Source of the DNA: Mesorhizobium sp.
GTDB taxonomy: Bacteria; Pseudomonadota; Alphaproteobacteria; Rhizobiales; Rhizobiaceae
NCBI GenBank assembly: GCA_004017535.1
Contig: SAJS01000032.1
Coordinates: 1-35,816, forward strand
Length of the DNA: 35,816 nt
Direction of reading: 5' to 3'
The notes beneath the pieces were generated by a model. It saw only the letters and a program-made list of their open reading frames with translations. It did not search any database and was not told the origin of the DNA. Position 1 is the first letter of the stretch, and each line of letters begins with the position of its first letter. This document shows positions 1-10,852 of the stretch, piece by piece. A program made the position numbers and the translations under genes.

Positions 1-113
1 AAGGCGACGGATGAGGGGTGTTCCAGGGAAAGCCAACGTCTCACTCCGCTGGAACACCCCTCATCCGTCTCGGCGCTGCGCGCCGATCCACCTTCTCCCA
101 CAAAGGGAGAAGG
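1..113. repeat. Intergenic palindromic repeat, copy 1 (cut by window edge)
   Basis: The arms at 8-26 and 49-67 are perfect 19-nt inverted complements enclosing a short core. To the right comes a GC-rich segment and then a hairpin at 91-113 with arms CCTTCTCCC and GGGAGAAGG. The same architecture recurs at 5621-5759 and 12571-12714. This copy is inverted relative to those two, because its core and its hairpin side are reversed. It resembles the dispersed intergenic mosaic elements typical of rhizobial chromosomes. No coding capacity is credible here. Confidence 0.85.
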
Positions 114-1603
<1,490 letters not shown>

Positions 1604-1605
1604 CC

Positions 1606-2619
1606 ATGCCCAGGCGTACCATGATCGAGGCGATCCGCGACGCCATGGACGTGTCGATGGGCCGCGACAACAAAGTCATCGTCTATGGCGAGGATGTCGG
1701 CTTCTTCGGCGGCGTCTTCCGCGCCACGCAAGGCCTGCAGGCCAAATACGGCAAGAGCCGCTGCTTTGACGCGCCGATCAGCGAATCCGGCATCGTCGGC
1801 TCCGCCATCGGCATGGCCGCCTATGGGCTGCGGCCATGCGTCGAGGTGCAGTTTGCCGACTATGTTTACCCGGCCTACGACCAGATCGTGTCGGAGGCGG
1901 CGCGGCTGCGTTACCGCTCGAATGGCGATTTCACCTGCCCGATCGTGGTGCGCATGCCTACCGGCGGCGGCATCTTCGGCGGCCAGACGCACAGCCAGAG
2001 CCCGGAAGCGTTGTTCACCCATGTCTCCGGCCTGAAGGTGATCGTGCCCTCCAATCCGCACGACGCCAAGGGGCTGCTGATCGCGGCGATCGAGGATCCC
2101 GATCCGGTGATCTTCCTCGAGCCGAAGCGGCTCTATAACGGGCCGTTCGACGGTCACCACGACAAGCCCGTGACGCCCTGGTCGAAGCATGAGCTCGGCG
2201 AAGTTGCCGACGGCCATTACACGATCCCGCTCGGCAAGGCGGCGATCCGCCGCCAGGGTTCGGCCATCACCGTGCTCGCCTATGGCACGATGGTCTATGT
2301 CGCGCAGGCCGCGGCCGAGGAGACCGGCATCGACGCCGAGGTGATCGACCTCAGGACGCTGCTGCCGCTCGACCTCGACACGATCGTCGCCTCGGTGAAG
2401 AAGACCGGGCGCTGCGTGGTCGTGCATGAAGCGACGCTGACTTCCGGCTTTGGCGCCGAGCTGGTCTCGCTGGTGCAGGAGAACTGCTTCTATCATTTGG
2501 AGGCGCCGGTGGCGCGGGTCGCCGGCTGGGACACGCCCTATCCGCATGCTCAGGAATGGGACTATTTCCCCGGCCCGGCGCGGGTCGGTCGCGCCTTGCT
2601 TGAAACGCTGGAAGCTTAG
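1606..2619 (+). CDS. bkdA2: Branched-chain 2-oxoacid dehydrogenase E1 subunit beta
   Basis: This 337-aa transketolase-like beta chain of the E1 heterotetramer completes the TPP site together with bkdA1. An N-terminal pyrimidine-binding domain carries VYGEDVG (E29) and APISESGIVG, where E60 should be the glutamate that activates TPP. A GGIFGGQTHSQSPEALFTH-type segment follows near residues 125-143. The C-terminal transketolase domain includes AYGTMVYVAQAA and a conserved VVHEA. The length is normal for the family. The start follows the E1alpha stop by two bases, so translation is probably coupled. No anomaly was seen. Confidence 0.95.
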   Translation: MPRRTMIEAIRDAMDVSMGRDNKVIVYGEDVGFFGGVFRATQGLQAKYGKSRCFDAPISESGIVGSAIGMAAYGLRPCVEVQFADYVYPAYDQIVSEAARLRYRSNGDFTCPIVVRMPTGGGIFGGQTHSQSPEALFTHVSGLKVIVPSNPHDAKGLLIAAIEDPDPVIFLEPKRLYNGPFDGHHDKPVTPWSKHELGEVADGHYTIPLGKAAIRRQGSAITVLAYGTMVYVAQAAAEETGIDAEVIDLRTLLPLDLDTIVASVKKTGRCVVVHEATLTSGFGAELVSLVQENCFYHLEAPVARVAGWDTPYPHAQEWDYFPGPARVGRALLETLEA

Positions 2620-2632
2620 GGGGAGGCCTGAG

Positions 2633-3943
2633 ATGGGCGAACACGTCATCAAGCTTCCCGATGTCGGCGAAGGCGTCGCCGAGGCCGAGCTTGTCGAATG
2701 GCACGTCAAAGTCGGCGACCTCGTGCGCGAGGACACGGTCCTCGCCGCCGTCATGACCGACAAGGCAACGGTCGAGATCCCGTCGCCGGTCGACGGCGAG
2801 ATCCTGTGGCTCGGCGCCGAGATCGGCGACACGGTGGCGATCGGCTCGCCGATCGTGCGGCTGAAGGTGGCCGGCGAAGGCAATGTGAAGGCCGCCGCCG
2901 AAGCGGCCTCCGAGGTGAAAGCGCCGGCCGCACCGGCCGAGGCAAAACCGGCGCCGGCGCCGGCCGCACCGAAAGTGGCGCCGAAACCAGCCGATCCGCC
3001 GGCCAAGGTTTCGCCGGCCGCCGCGCCGAAGGCCGCGCGACCTGCCTCCATCTCCGGCGCGCCGCGCGCGGAGGGCGAGAAGCCGCTGGCCTCGCCGGCC
3101 GTGCGGCTGCGCGCCAAGGAAGCCGGCGTCGATCTGCGCCAGGTTCCGGGCAGCGGTCCGGCCGGGCGGATCACCCATGAAGACATCGATGCATTCGTGG
3201 CACGCGGCCCGCAGGTCGCCCGAGCCACCGGACTTGCCCGGAAGGACGGTGTCGAGGACATCAAGGTCGTTGGGCTCAGGCGCAAGATCGCCGAGAAAAT
3301 GGCGCTCGCCAAATCGCGCATCGCGCACATCACTTATGTCGAGGAGATCGACGTCACGGCATTGGAGGAATTGCGCGCGACGCTGAACAAGGAAAAGCGG
3401 GCGGATCGCCCCAAGCTGACGCTGCTGCCCTTCCTGATGCGGGCGATGGTCAAGGCGATCGCCGAGCAGCCCAACCTCAACGCGCTGTTCGACGACGAGG
3501 CCGGCGTTATCCATCAGCATGAAGGCATCCATATCGGCATCGCCGCGCAGACGCCCAACGGCCTCGTAGTGCCGGTCGTGAAACATGCCGAAGCGCGCGA
3601 TCTCTGGGATAGTGCCGCCGAAGTCAACCGGCTGGCCGATGCGGCCAAGGCCGGCACGGCGAGCCGCGAGGAGCTGTCCGGCTCGACCATCACGATCACC
3701 TCGCTCGGCGCCATGGGCGGTGTCGCGACCACGCCGGTCATCAACTATCCGGAAGTGGCGATCGTCGGCGTCAACAAGATGATGGTGCGGCCGGTGTGGG
3801 ACGGTACCCAGTTCATTCCGCGCAAGATGATGAACCTGTCGTCCAGCTTCGACCACCGCGTCATTGACGGCTGGGATGCCGCCGTATTCGTGCAGCGCAT
3901 CAAGGCGCTGCTGGAAACGCCGGCGCTGATCTTCGTGGATTGA
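2633..3943 (+). CDS. bkdB: Lipoamide acyltransferase (E2) of the branched-chain 2-oxoacid dehydrogenase complex
   Basis: This 436-aa core enzyme transfers branched acyl groups from lipoate to CoA. The single N-terminal lipoyl domain (about 1-80) has the lipoyl-lysine K44 in VMTDKATVEIP. A long Ala/Pro/Lys-rich linker (about 85-145) is followed by a peripheral-subunit-binding domain near 152-190 (RLRAKEAGVDLRQV...GPAGRI). The C-terminal 2-oxoacid dehydrogenase acyltransferase domain ends with SFDHRVIDGWDA, with catalytic H408 and D412. The ATG at 2633 follows GGGAGG at 2620-2625 and starts exactly at the lipoyl domain. It lies 13 bases after bkdA2. The order and the E1alpha type argue for the branched-chain rather than the pyruvate complex. 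Confidence 0.95.
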   Translation: MGEHVIKLPDVGEGVAEAELVEWHVKVGDLVREDTVLAAVMTDKATVEIPSPVDGEILWLGAEIGDTVAIGSPIVRLKVAGEGNVKAAAEAASEVKAPAAPAEAKPAPAPAAPKVAPKPADPPAKVSPAAAPKAARPASISGAPRAEGEKPLASPAVRLRAKEAGVDLRQVPGSGPAGRITHEDIDAFVARGPQVARATGLARKDGVEDIKVVGLRRKIAEKMALAKSRIAHITYVEEIDVTALEELRATLNKEKRADRPKLTLLPFLMRAMVKAIAEQPNLNALFDDEAGVIHQHEGIHIGIAAQTPNGLVVPVVKHAEARDLWDSAAEVNRLADAAKAGTASREELSGSTITITSLGAMGGVATTPVINYPEVAIVGVNKMMVRPVWDGTQFIPRKMMNLSSSFDHRVIDGWDAAVFVQRIKALLETPALIFVD

Positions 3944-3976
3944 GGGGTTATGCATAAGGACGCTGCCTCCGCGCCT

Positions 3977-4137
3977 TCGTCATCCTCGGGCTTGACCCGA
4001 GGATCCATGCCGTGCCCGACGCCGAAGGGCGCAGCGGAGCAGAATTCTCCACCGTTGCAACGCTTGAACGTCACGGCATGGATTCCAGGGTCTGCGCGCG
4101 TCGCTTCGCTCCTTGCTTCGCCCTGGAATAACGAAGG
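3977..4137. repeat. Palindromic intergenic element between bkdB and lpdA
   Basis: A compact hairpin (CCTCGGG, CTTGA, CCCGAGG) at 3983-4002 leads into a larger inverted repeat: GGATCCATGCCGTG at 4001-4014 pairs imperfectly with CACGGCATGGATTCC at 4072-4086. The right part, CGCGCGTCGCTTCGCTCCTTGCTTCG at about 4096-4121, reappears in reverse orientation at 35590-35620 beside the same GGATCCATGCCG signature. It is therefore a dispersed element. It separates the E2 and E3 genes and may lower read-through or stabilise the upstream transcript. Confidence 0.75.
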
Positions 4138-4209
4138 CACGGTCGCCCCGGCAGATCTCCAACCTTGGCGATACGGCACCGAGGCACGGCGACCGATTGA
4201 GGTGACCCC

Positions 4210-5607
4210 ATGAAAGAAATCTCCTGCAAGCTGCTGGTCATCGGCGCCGGCCCAGGCGGTTATGTTTGCGCCATCCGCGCCGGGCAACTCGGGGTCGATA
4301 CAGTCATCGTCGAAGTTGCGAAGCCGGGTGGCACCTGCCTCAATGTCGGCTGCATTCCGTCCAAGGCGCTGATTCATGCGGCGGAGGAGTTCGAGAAGGT
4401 CGCGCATTTGGCCGGCGGCAGGGATCCCGTGGGCATCAAGGTCGCCGCGCCGACGCTCGACCTGGCCCAGACCCTCGCCTGGAAGGACGGCATTGTTAGC
4501 CGGCTTAACAGTGGCGTGGCCGGGTTGTTGAAGAAGGCCAAGGTGAAGACCGTGCAGGGCTGGGCGACGTTCCGGGACGGCAAGACCGTCGAGGTCGAAA
4601 CCGAGACCGGCATGCAGGTCATTCGCGCCGAAACGGTGGTGGTCGCCACCGGCTCGGCGCCGGTCGAGCTGCCGTTCCTGCCCTTCGGCGGCCCGGTCAT
4701 CTCGTCCACCGAGGCGCTGGCGCTAAGCGATGTACCGAAGAAGCTCGCGGTCGTCGGCGGCGGTTACATTGGGCTGGAGCTGGGCATGGCCTTCGCCAGG
4801 ATGGGCGCCAAGGTCACGATCGTCGAAGCCTTGCCGCGGGTGCTGGCGCAATATGATGCCGAGCTCACGAGGCCAGTGCTGAAGCGGCTCGGCGAGCTCG
4901 GCGTCGAGGTGATGACAGGAGCGAAGGCGAAGGGATTGTCGACCAAGGGCGACGCGCTGCTGGTCGAGACTGTCGACGGCAAGAGTACCAAGATCGCTGC
5001 CGACAAGATCCTGGTCACGGTCGGCCGCAAGCCGCTCACCGAAGGTTGGGGGCTGGAGCAGATCGACCTCGACAGGGCTGGAAAGTTCATCCGCATCGAC
5101 GACCAGTGCCGCAGCTCGATGCGCGGCATTTATGCCATCGGCGACGTCACCGGCGAGCCGATGCTGGCGCATCGTGCGATGGCGCAGGGCGAGATGGTGG
5201 CCGAGATCGTCGCCGGCCACAAAAGAAGCTGGGACAAGCGCGCCATTCCCGCGATCTGCTTCACCGATCCGGAGCTGGTCACCGCGGGTCTCACGCCGGA
5301 AGAGGCGAAGGTGCTCGCCGGCGAGATCAAGATCGGCCAGTTCCCCTTCGCCGCCAACGGCCGGGCGATGACGAAGCAGGGTGAGGACGGTTTCGTCCGG
5401 GTGGTGGCGCGCGCCGACAATCATCTGGTGCTCGGCATACAGGCGGTTGGGCAAGGCGTGTCCGAACTGTCCGCGGCATTTGGCCTGGCGCTCGAGATGG
5501 GCGCGCGGCTGGAGGATATCGCCGGCACCATCCACGCGCATCCGACGCAAGGCGAGGGTTTCCAGGAAGCGGCGCTCAAGGCCCTCGGCCACGCGCTGCA
5601 TGTTTGA
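4210..5607 (+). CDS. lpdA: Dihydrolipoyl dehydrogenase (E3)
   Basis: This 465-aa FAD-dependent enzyme reoxidises the E2 dihydrolipoate and reduces NAD+. The N-terminal FAD motif is GAGPGG at 12-17, and the redox disulfide is C43-LNVG-C48 in GGTCLNVGCIPSKA. The NAD motif is VVGGGYIGLELG (about 180-191). The second FAD segment is IYAIGDVTGEPMLAHRA. The dimerisation domain ends with HAHPTQGEGFQEA, giving the catalytic pair H444 and E449. The length matches the family. The start at 4210 leads directly into the Rossmann fold. It is the last gene of the bkd cluster, 266 bases after bkdB because of an inserted repeat, so an additional promoter is possible. Confidence 0.96.
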   Translation: MKEISCKLLVIGAGPGGYVCAIRAGQLGVDTVIVEVAKPGGTCLNVGCIPSKALIHAAEEFEKVAHLAGGRDPVGIKVAAPTLDLAQTLAWKDGIVSRLNSGVAGLLKKAKVKTVQGWATFRDGKTVEVETETGMQVIRAETVVVATGSAPVELPFLPFGGPVISSTEALALSDVPKKLAVVGGGYIGLELGMAFARMGAKVTIVEALPRVLAQYDAELTRPVLKRLGELGVEVMTGAKAKGLSTKGDALLVETVDGKSTKIAADKILVTVGRKPLTEGWGLEQIDLDRAGKFIRIDDQCRSSMRGIYAIGDVTGEPMLAHRAMAQGEMVAEIVAGHKRSWDKRAIPAICFTDPELVTAGLTPEEAKVLAGEIKIGQFPFAANGRAMTKQGEDGFVRVVARADNHLVLGIQAVGQGVSELSAAFGLALEMGARLEDIAGTIHAHPTQGEGFQEAALKALGHALHV

Positions 5608-5620
5608 GGGAGCGCTTGTT

Positions 5621-5759
5621 CCTTCTCCCCTTGTGGGAGAAGGTGGATCGGCGCGATAGCGCCGAGACGGATGAGGGGTGTTCCAGCGGAGTGAGACGTC
5701 GGCGTTCCCTGGAGCACCCCTCATCCGGCCGCTTCGCGGCCACCTTCCCTCACAAGGGG
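5621..5759. repeat. Intergenic palindromic repeat, copy 2
   Basis: A hairpin at 5621-5643 (CCTTCTCCC / GGGAGAAGG) is followed by a GC-rich bridge and a large inverted repeat with arms 5668-5686 and 5709-5727 (one mismatch). It ends in a second CCTT...AAGGGG segment. It is the same family as 1-113 (opposite orientation) and 12571-12714 (same orientation). It lies between the convergent ends of lpdA and the saccharopine-dehydrogenase-like gene, where its hairpins may act as a bidirectional transcription barrier. Confidence 0.85.
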
Positions 5760-5789
5760 CACAAGGGGGGGGGAAGGGGAGCCCGCAGC

Positions 5790-6893
5790 TCAGCTCGCGA
5801 GCCGGCTTACCATCTCGTGCTGCGCATAGGCGCGGCCGAAGCGGTTGGCGAGGAAGGCGTCCAGCGCAATGTCTTCCTGGCGCACGAAACCTTTCGCGGG
5901 CAGCGAGCCGTCGGCCAGCATGTCGAGCACGGCGCAGATGCCCGACGCGGTGGTGATCTGGATGGCGCTGCGCACGATGTTGCCGACGCGATGCGAATAG
6001 ATCTTGTTGGCGTAGGTCTCCTGCAGCAGGCGGCCGTTGCGGCGGCCCGATACGGTGACGAAGACGATAACCACGTCCTGCAGGGTGGACGGCAGGGCGC
6101 TTTCGAAAATGTCCTTCAGCACGTCGCGGCGGTGACGCAGTCCGAGATCGTTGAGCAGCGCCTTCATGATCGCGGCGTGGCCGGGATAGCGGATGGTGCG
6201 GTAGTTCAGCGTGCGCACCTTGCCTTTGAGCGTCTCGGCCAAAGTGCCCAAGCCGCCCGAGGTGTTGAAGGCCTCGTAGGTGACGCCGTCGAGCGAGAAT
6301 TCCTCGCGCTCCTCCAGTGGCGGCACCTCGATCAGCTCGCTTTCGACGATCGCCTCGCAGGGCTCGCAATATTCGTTGATGACCCCGTCGGTGCTCCAGG
6401 TGAGGTTGTAATTCAGCGCGTTGGACGGATACTGCGGCAGCGCGCCGACGCGCATGCGCACGCTTTCCAGCGTGTCGAAACGGCTGGCGAGATCGTTGGC
6501 GACGATCGAGATGAAGCCCGGCGCCAGACCGCATTGCGGGATGAAGGCGCTTTTGGCGTCGCCAGCCAGTTCCTTGACACGGCGTGTCGAGACGACGTCC
6601 TCGGTGAGGTCGAGATAGTGCACTCCGGTGGCGGCGGCTGCCTCGGCGATGCGGGTGGTGAGGTGGAAGGGGGCCGCGCTCAGCACGGCGAACTTGCCGG
6701 CAAGGATCTCTTCCAGTTCGCCGGCGGCGGCGATGTCGAGCTCCTGCGTCGCGACGCCGGCCGGCAGTTCGGCGGCGGCAAGCTGGGCGGCCGAGCGGTC
6801 GACCAGCGTGACGCGATAGTCGCCCGTGGCGCTCAGCATTTCCGCGATGGTCGAGCCGATCTTGCCGGCGCCGACGACAACGATGTTCTTCAT
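5790..6893 (-). CDS. Saccharopine dehydrogenase family protein, possible L-lysine 6-dehydrogenase
   Basis: This 367-aa protein has an N-terminal Rossmann motif VVVGAGKIGSTIAE (G8-A-G-K-I-G13). The saccharopine-dehydrogenase pattern follows: VLSAAPFHLTTRIAEAAAATGVHYLDLTED, then a CGLAPGFISIVANDLA segment. The size fits single-domain lysine 6-dehydrogenases, shorter than eukaryotic bifunctional enzymes. NAD(P)-dependent amino-acid or iminium redox is the family role. Lysine as substrate is an inference, helped by the divergent Lrp/AsnC regulator. The ATG at 6893 is chosen because AGGGGA lies seven bases upstream; a TTG two codons earlier would be worse placed. Alternatives are carboxynorspermidine/homospermidine-type dehydrogenases, which share the fold. 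Confidence 0.75.
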   Translation of the reverse strand: MKNIVVVGAGKIGSTIAEMLSATGDYRVTLVDRSAAQLAAAELPAGVATQELDIAAAGELEEILAGKFAVLSAAPFHLTTRIAEAAAATGVHYLDLTEDVVSTRRVKELAGDAKSAFIPQCGLAPGFISIVANDLASRFDTLESVRMRVGALPQYPSNALNYNLTWSTDGVINEYCEPCEAIVESELIEVPPLEEREEFSLDGVTYEAFNTSGGLGTLAETLKGKVRTLNYRTIRYPGHAAIMKALLNDLGLRHRRDVLKDIFESALPSTLQDVVIVFVTVSGRRNGRLLQETYANKIYSHRVGNIVRSAIQITTASGICAVLDMLADGSLPAKGFVRQEDIALDAFLANRFGRAYAQHEMVSRLAS

Positions 6894-7028
6894 GATCAAT
6901 TCCCCTGCAATCTCGATTGGGTCAATTCGATTTGGCGGAAATCATTGCAGCTTTCCTGTCGAAAGGAAGCGAGGAATCTGGCAATATGAAGCTGGATTTA
7001 AAGCAATCTGCCGAAGGATTTCGTCGAA
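6894..7028. promoter_or_regulatory. Divergent promoter region between the dehydrogenase and Lrp genes
   Basis: These 135 bases separate two divergent starts and are clearly more AT-rich than their surroundings. An imperfect palindrome GCTTTCC...GGAAGC lies at 6950-6970 with an inner TTTC-N5-GAAA. A degenerate direct repeat TCGATTGG / TCGATTTGG lies at about 6913-6936. Lrp-family regulators usually bind such sites to control a divergent catabolic gene. Assigning this site to the regulator is inference. Confidence 0.45.
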
Positions 7029-7457
7029 ATGATCACAGCAGCGGAACAAGCCCTGCTTACCCTCCTGCGCGCCAACGCCCGCGCCTCGACCGCCGAGCTC
7101 GCGCGCCAGCTCGGCGTGTCGCGCACGACGGTGCAGAGCCGCATCGAGCGGCTGGAGCAGCGCGGCATCATCGCCGGCTATGGGGTCAGGCTGTCGCCCG
7201 ATTACGAGCAGGGGCTGGTCAAGGCGCATGTGCTGCTCACCGTCACGCCGAAACTCGCCGACAAGGTGGTGCGGAGTCTGGAGGCAATGCCGCCGGTCAG
7301 GACCGTGCATTCGGTGAGCGGCAACTTCGACATGATCGTCATCGTCGACGCGCCGTCGATCCGCGACCTCGACGCGCTGCTCGATCGGATCGGGGCGATG
7401 GATGGGGTGGAGCGGACGTCGTCGTCGATTATCTTGTCGACGCGGGTGGATCGGTGA
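7029..7457 (+). CDS. Lrp/AsnC family transcriptional regulator
   Basis: This 142-aa protein has an N-terminal winged helix-turn-helix (about 5-55) with STAELARQLGVSRTTVQSRIERLEQRGIIAGY. A C-terminal RAM/AsnC effector domain follows, with VRTVHSVSGNFDMIVIVDA. Both length and layout are standard. The ATG at 7029 lies behind GAAGGA at 7013-7018. It is divergent from the saccharopine-dehydrogenase-like gene, the usual arrangement when an Lrp protein activates an amino-acid catabolic gene in response to its substrate. BkdR of other proteobacteria is also an Lrp protein, so control of the bkd operon 1.4 kb away cannot be excluded. Confidence 0.9.
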   Translation: MITAAEQALLTLLRANARASTAELARQLGVSRTTVQSRIERLEQRGIIAGYGVRLSPDYEQGLVKAHVLLTVTPKLADKVVRSLEAMPPVRTVHSVSGNFDMIVIVDAPSIRDLDALLDRIGAMDGVERTSSSIILSTRVDR

Positions 7458-7486
7458 GGGGACTCATTCAAGGCGCCGGCGCGAGG

Positions 7487-7644
7487 CCCCCCTCTCTGTC
7501 CTGCCGGACATCTCCCCCTCAAGGGGGGAGATCAGATGTCACGCCGGCTTTCGTTAGTCGCCAACGTTGCAAACGGAGCGCCGACGCTGAAGCTGCCAAT
7601 CTCCCCCCTTGAGGGGGAGATGCCCGGCAGGGCAGAGAGGGGGG
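7487..7644. repeat. Long inverted repeat, about 46-nt arms
   Basis: The left arm 7487-7532 and right arm 7599-7644 are near-perfect inverted complements, running from CCCCCCTCTCTG to CAGAGAGGGGGG. Each arm contains an additional small hairpin (CTCCCCCTCAAGGGGGGAG and its complement). The roughly 66-base loop contains further partial symmetry. It belongs to a different sequence class from the 5.6-kb repeat. It sits between the convergent ends of the Lrp gene and the fused oxidoreductase gene, so transcription of either would form a very stable RNA hairpin. Confidence 0.85.
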
Positions 7645-7676
7645 CGAAGAAACGCGACGCCTCTGGTTTTCTCCCC

Positions 7677-9704
7677 CTACGCCCTCCTCCTCTCCGCCCC
7701 CTCGTCCAGCCAGGCCACATCCTCCGGCGTCAGCTTGACATCCAGCGCCTTGAGGCTGTCCTCCAGTTCGTCCAGCGTGCGCGGGCCGATCAGCGGGACC
7801 GACGGGAAGGGCTGCGCCAGCACGTAGGCCAGCGCGACATGGATCGGGCTCCTGCCGAGCTTTCGGGCCAGCTCGATCGCGCGGTCGCGGCGGGCGAAAT
7901 TCCTTTCCGAATACCAGACCCGCACCAGCTCCTCATTGTCAGTCCGGTCGCGGCCGGCGCGGTCGGTGAAGAAGCCGCGACCTTGGCTCGACCAGGCGAA
8001 GTTCGGCATCTGGCGCGCCGCCAGCCAGGCTTTCCATGCGTCCGTGGATGAGGTGATACAGCCCGGCCAGATCGGCTCCAGCATTTCGGCCAGCGAGAAA
8101 TTGTTGGAGAGCGCGCCGGGCTTCTGCTTGCCGTTCTTCTCGGCATAGGCAATCGCCTCGTCCATGCGTTCCATCGTCCAGTTGGAGCCTCCGAACAGGC
8201 CGCGGATGCGGCCGGCCCTAGCCTCGGCGTCCATCGCGTCGACGAATTCGCCGACCGGCACGTCCGGATTGTCGCGGTGCATGAAATAGATGTCGACATG
8301 ATCGGTCTGCAGTCGGTCGAGCGACTGCGCCAGCTGTGTTGCGATCACATCGGGGTAGCAGAGCGGCGAATGCGCGCCCTTGGCGATGATGACCGATTTT
8401 TCGCGAACACCGCGGTTCCTCAGCCACTGGCCGAGCAGCGTCTCGGTGTAGCCGCCTCCATAGACAAAGCCGGTGTCGAACAGATTGCCGCCGGCTTCGA
8501 AAAAGGCGTCGAGCAGAATCGAACCAGAGGAAAAGGTGCGGAAATCCTCGAAGCCGAGCGCCAGCACCGAGACCGGTTTCGGCAGGCTGGGAAGGGCGCG
8601 CTTGCCGATGGCCGTGCCGTCGGTACGCAGCGGCCTGCCGGATATGGTGTTGAGGCGCTTAGCCGGCTTTTCGATCCCGTATTCGAGACCGACGGCGGCG
8701 CGCCACTTGTCGAGGACGCGCAGCGTGCCGAGGCTCTCGGCCCAGGACATGCCCGGCCAGGCGAATTCCTGCCTGCCTGCCTGGATTGCTTCGCCCGCGG
8801 CATCGACCTCGAAGGAATAGAGGTGACGGGTCTCGTTGAGGCTGATCACCTCGCGAGCCGCCCCGGACCGGATCACCTCGATCCGGCCCGGCCCGACATC
8901 GCGGTTGCCACCGGCGAACCAGAAATCGGGCACCTCGATCTGGCCCTTGGTGCCGAAAATGCGCAGCACATTGTCCTGGTCGAGCGAGATGCTGCTGGAG
9001 GTTTCGGCGACGATGCCGCCGGGGAAATGCAGCAAGGCGGAAGCCCATTCGTCGACACCGGACTGGCCGAGATGGGCGGTACCCACGACTTTGTCGGGCT
9101 CGGCAAAAGGCTGGCCGATCGCGGCGCCCGCGATCAGCCGCGCCATCGAGACGGGATAGCCGCCGACATCGAGGATGCCGCCGCCGGCGAGATCGTTGGC
9201 GTAGAGCCGGTGCTCGGGCATGAAGCCCGGCATGGCGAAACCAAAACTCGACTTGATCATGCGCACTTCGCCGATTGCGCCGGATTTGATCAGCTCGACC
9301 AGCTGGCGCGTCTGCGGGTGCAGCCGGTACATGAAGGCTTCGCCGAGGAAGGTACAGGCCTTGCGCGCGGCGTGCATCATGGCGTCGGCCTCGAAGGCGG
9401 TGAGCGCCAACGGCTTCTCGCACAACACATGCTTGCCGGCTTCCGCCGCCTTGATCGCCCATTCGGCGTGGCCGGGATGCGGAATCGAAATGTAGACGGC
9501 GTCGACCTGGCTGTCTGCGAGCAGCGCGTCGTAGCCGTCGAGGATACGCGCGCCGGGAAAAGTTTCGGCCAGCCCCGGCTTGGCGGGGTTGCGGGCGCCC
9601 AACGCGACCAGTTCGCCGGTGCGAGACTGCGCCACGCCGCCTGCAAAAGACTTGGCGATGCTGCCGGGCCCGAGGATGCCCCAGCGGATTTTTCCAGATG
9701 TCAT
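7677..9704 (-). CDS. Fused Gfo/Idh/MocA oxidoreductase and aldo/keto reductase
   Basis: This 675-aa protein combines two oxidoreductase families. Residues 1 to about 330 form a Gfo/Idh/MocA enzyme: Rossmann motif GILGPGSIAKSF, the EKP signature at 96-98 (CEKPLAL), and GGGILDVGGYPVSMARL in the alpha/beta domain. From about 365 to the end lies an aldo/keto reductase barrel with the tetrad D410, Y415, K442 and H476 (FDTGFVY, IIAKGAH, YFMHRDN), all intact. Both active sites therefore look functional. The ATG at 9704 follows GGAG at a spacing of 8. It is the last gene of a CUT1 sugar ABC operon, so the substrate is probably the imported carbohydrate. The two activities could act in sequence or recycle NAD(P)H; this is inference. 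Confidence 0.9.
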   Translation of the reverse strand: MTSGKIRWGILGPGSIAKSFAGGVAQSRTGELVALGARNPAKPGLAETFPGARILDGYDALLADSQVDAVYISIPHPGHAEWAIKAAEAGKHVLCEKPLALTAFEADAMMHAARKACTFLGEAFMYRLHPQTRQLVELIKSGAIGEVRMIKSSFGFAMPGFMPEHRLYANDLAGGGILDVGGYPVSMARLIAGAAIGQPFAEPDKVVGTAHLGQSGVDEWASALLHFPGGIVAETSSSISLDQDNVLRIFGTKGQIEVPDFWFAGGNRDVGPGRIEVIRSGAAREVISLNETRHLYSFEVDAAGEAIQAGRQEFAWPGMSWAESLGTLRVLDKWRAAVGLEYGIEKPAKRLNTISGRPLRTDGTAIGKRALPSLPKPVSVLALGFEDFRTFSSGSILLDAFFEAGGNLFDTGFVYGGGYTETLLGQWLRNRGVREKSVIIAKGAHSPLCYPDVIATQLAQSLDRLQTDHVDIYFMHRDNPDVPVGEFVDAMDAEARAGRIRGLFGGSNWTMERMDEAIAYAEKNGKQKPGALSNNFSLAEMLEPIWPGCITSSTDAWKAWLAARQMPNFAWSSQGRGFFTDRAGRDRTDNEELVRVWYSERNFARRDRAIELARKLGRSPIHVALAYVLAQPFPSVPLIGPRTLDELEDSLKALDVKLTPEDVAWLDEGAERRRA

Positions 9705-9758
9705 GTCGAATTCTCCATGGGTCGCCGCCACGCCTTGGGGATCGGGCGGAAAAGAAAG

Positions 9759-10844
<1,086 letters not shown>

Positions 10845-10852
10845 CGCGCTTC

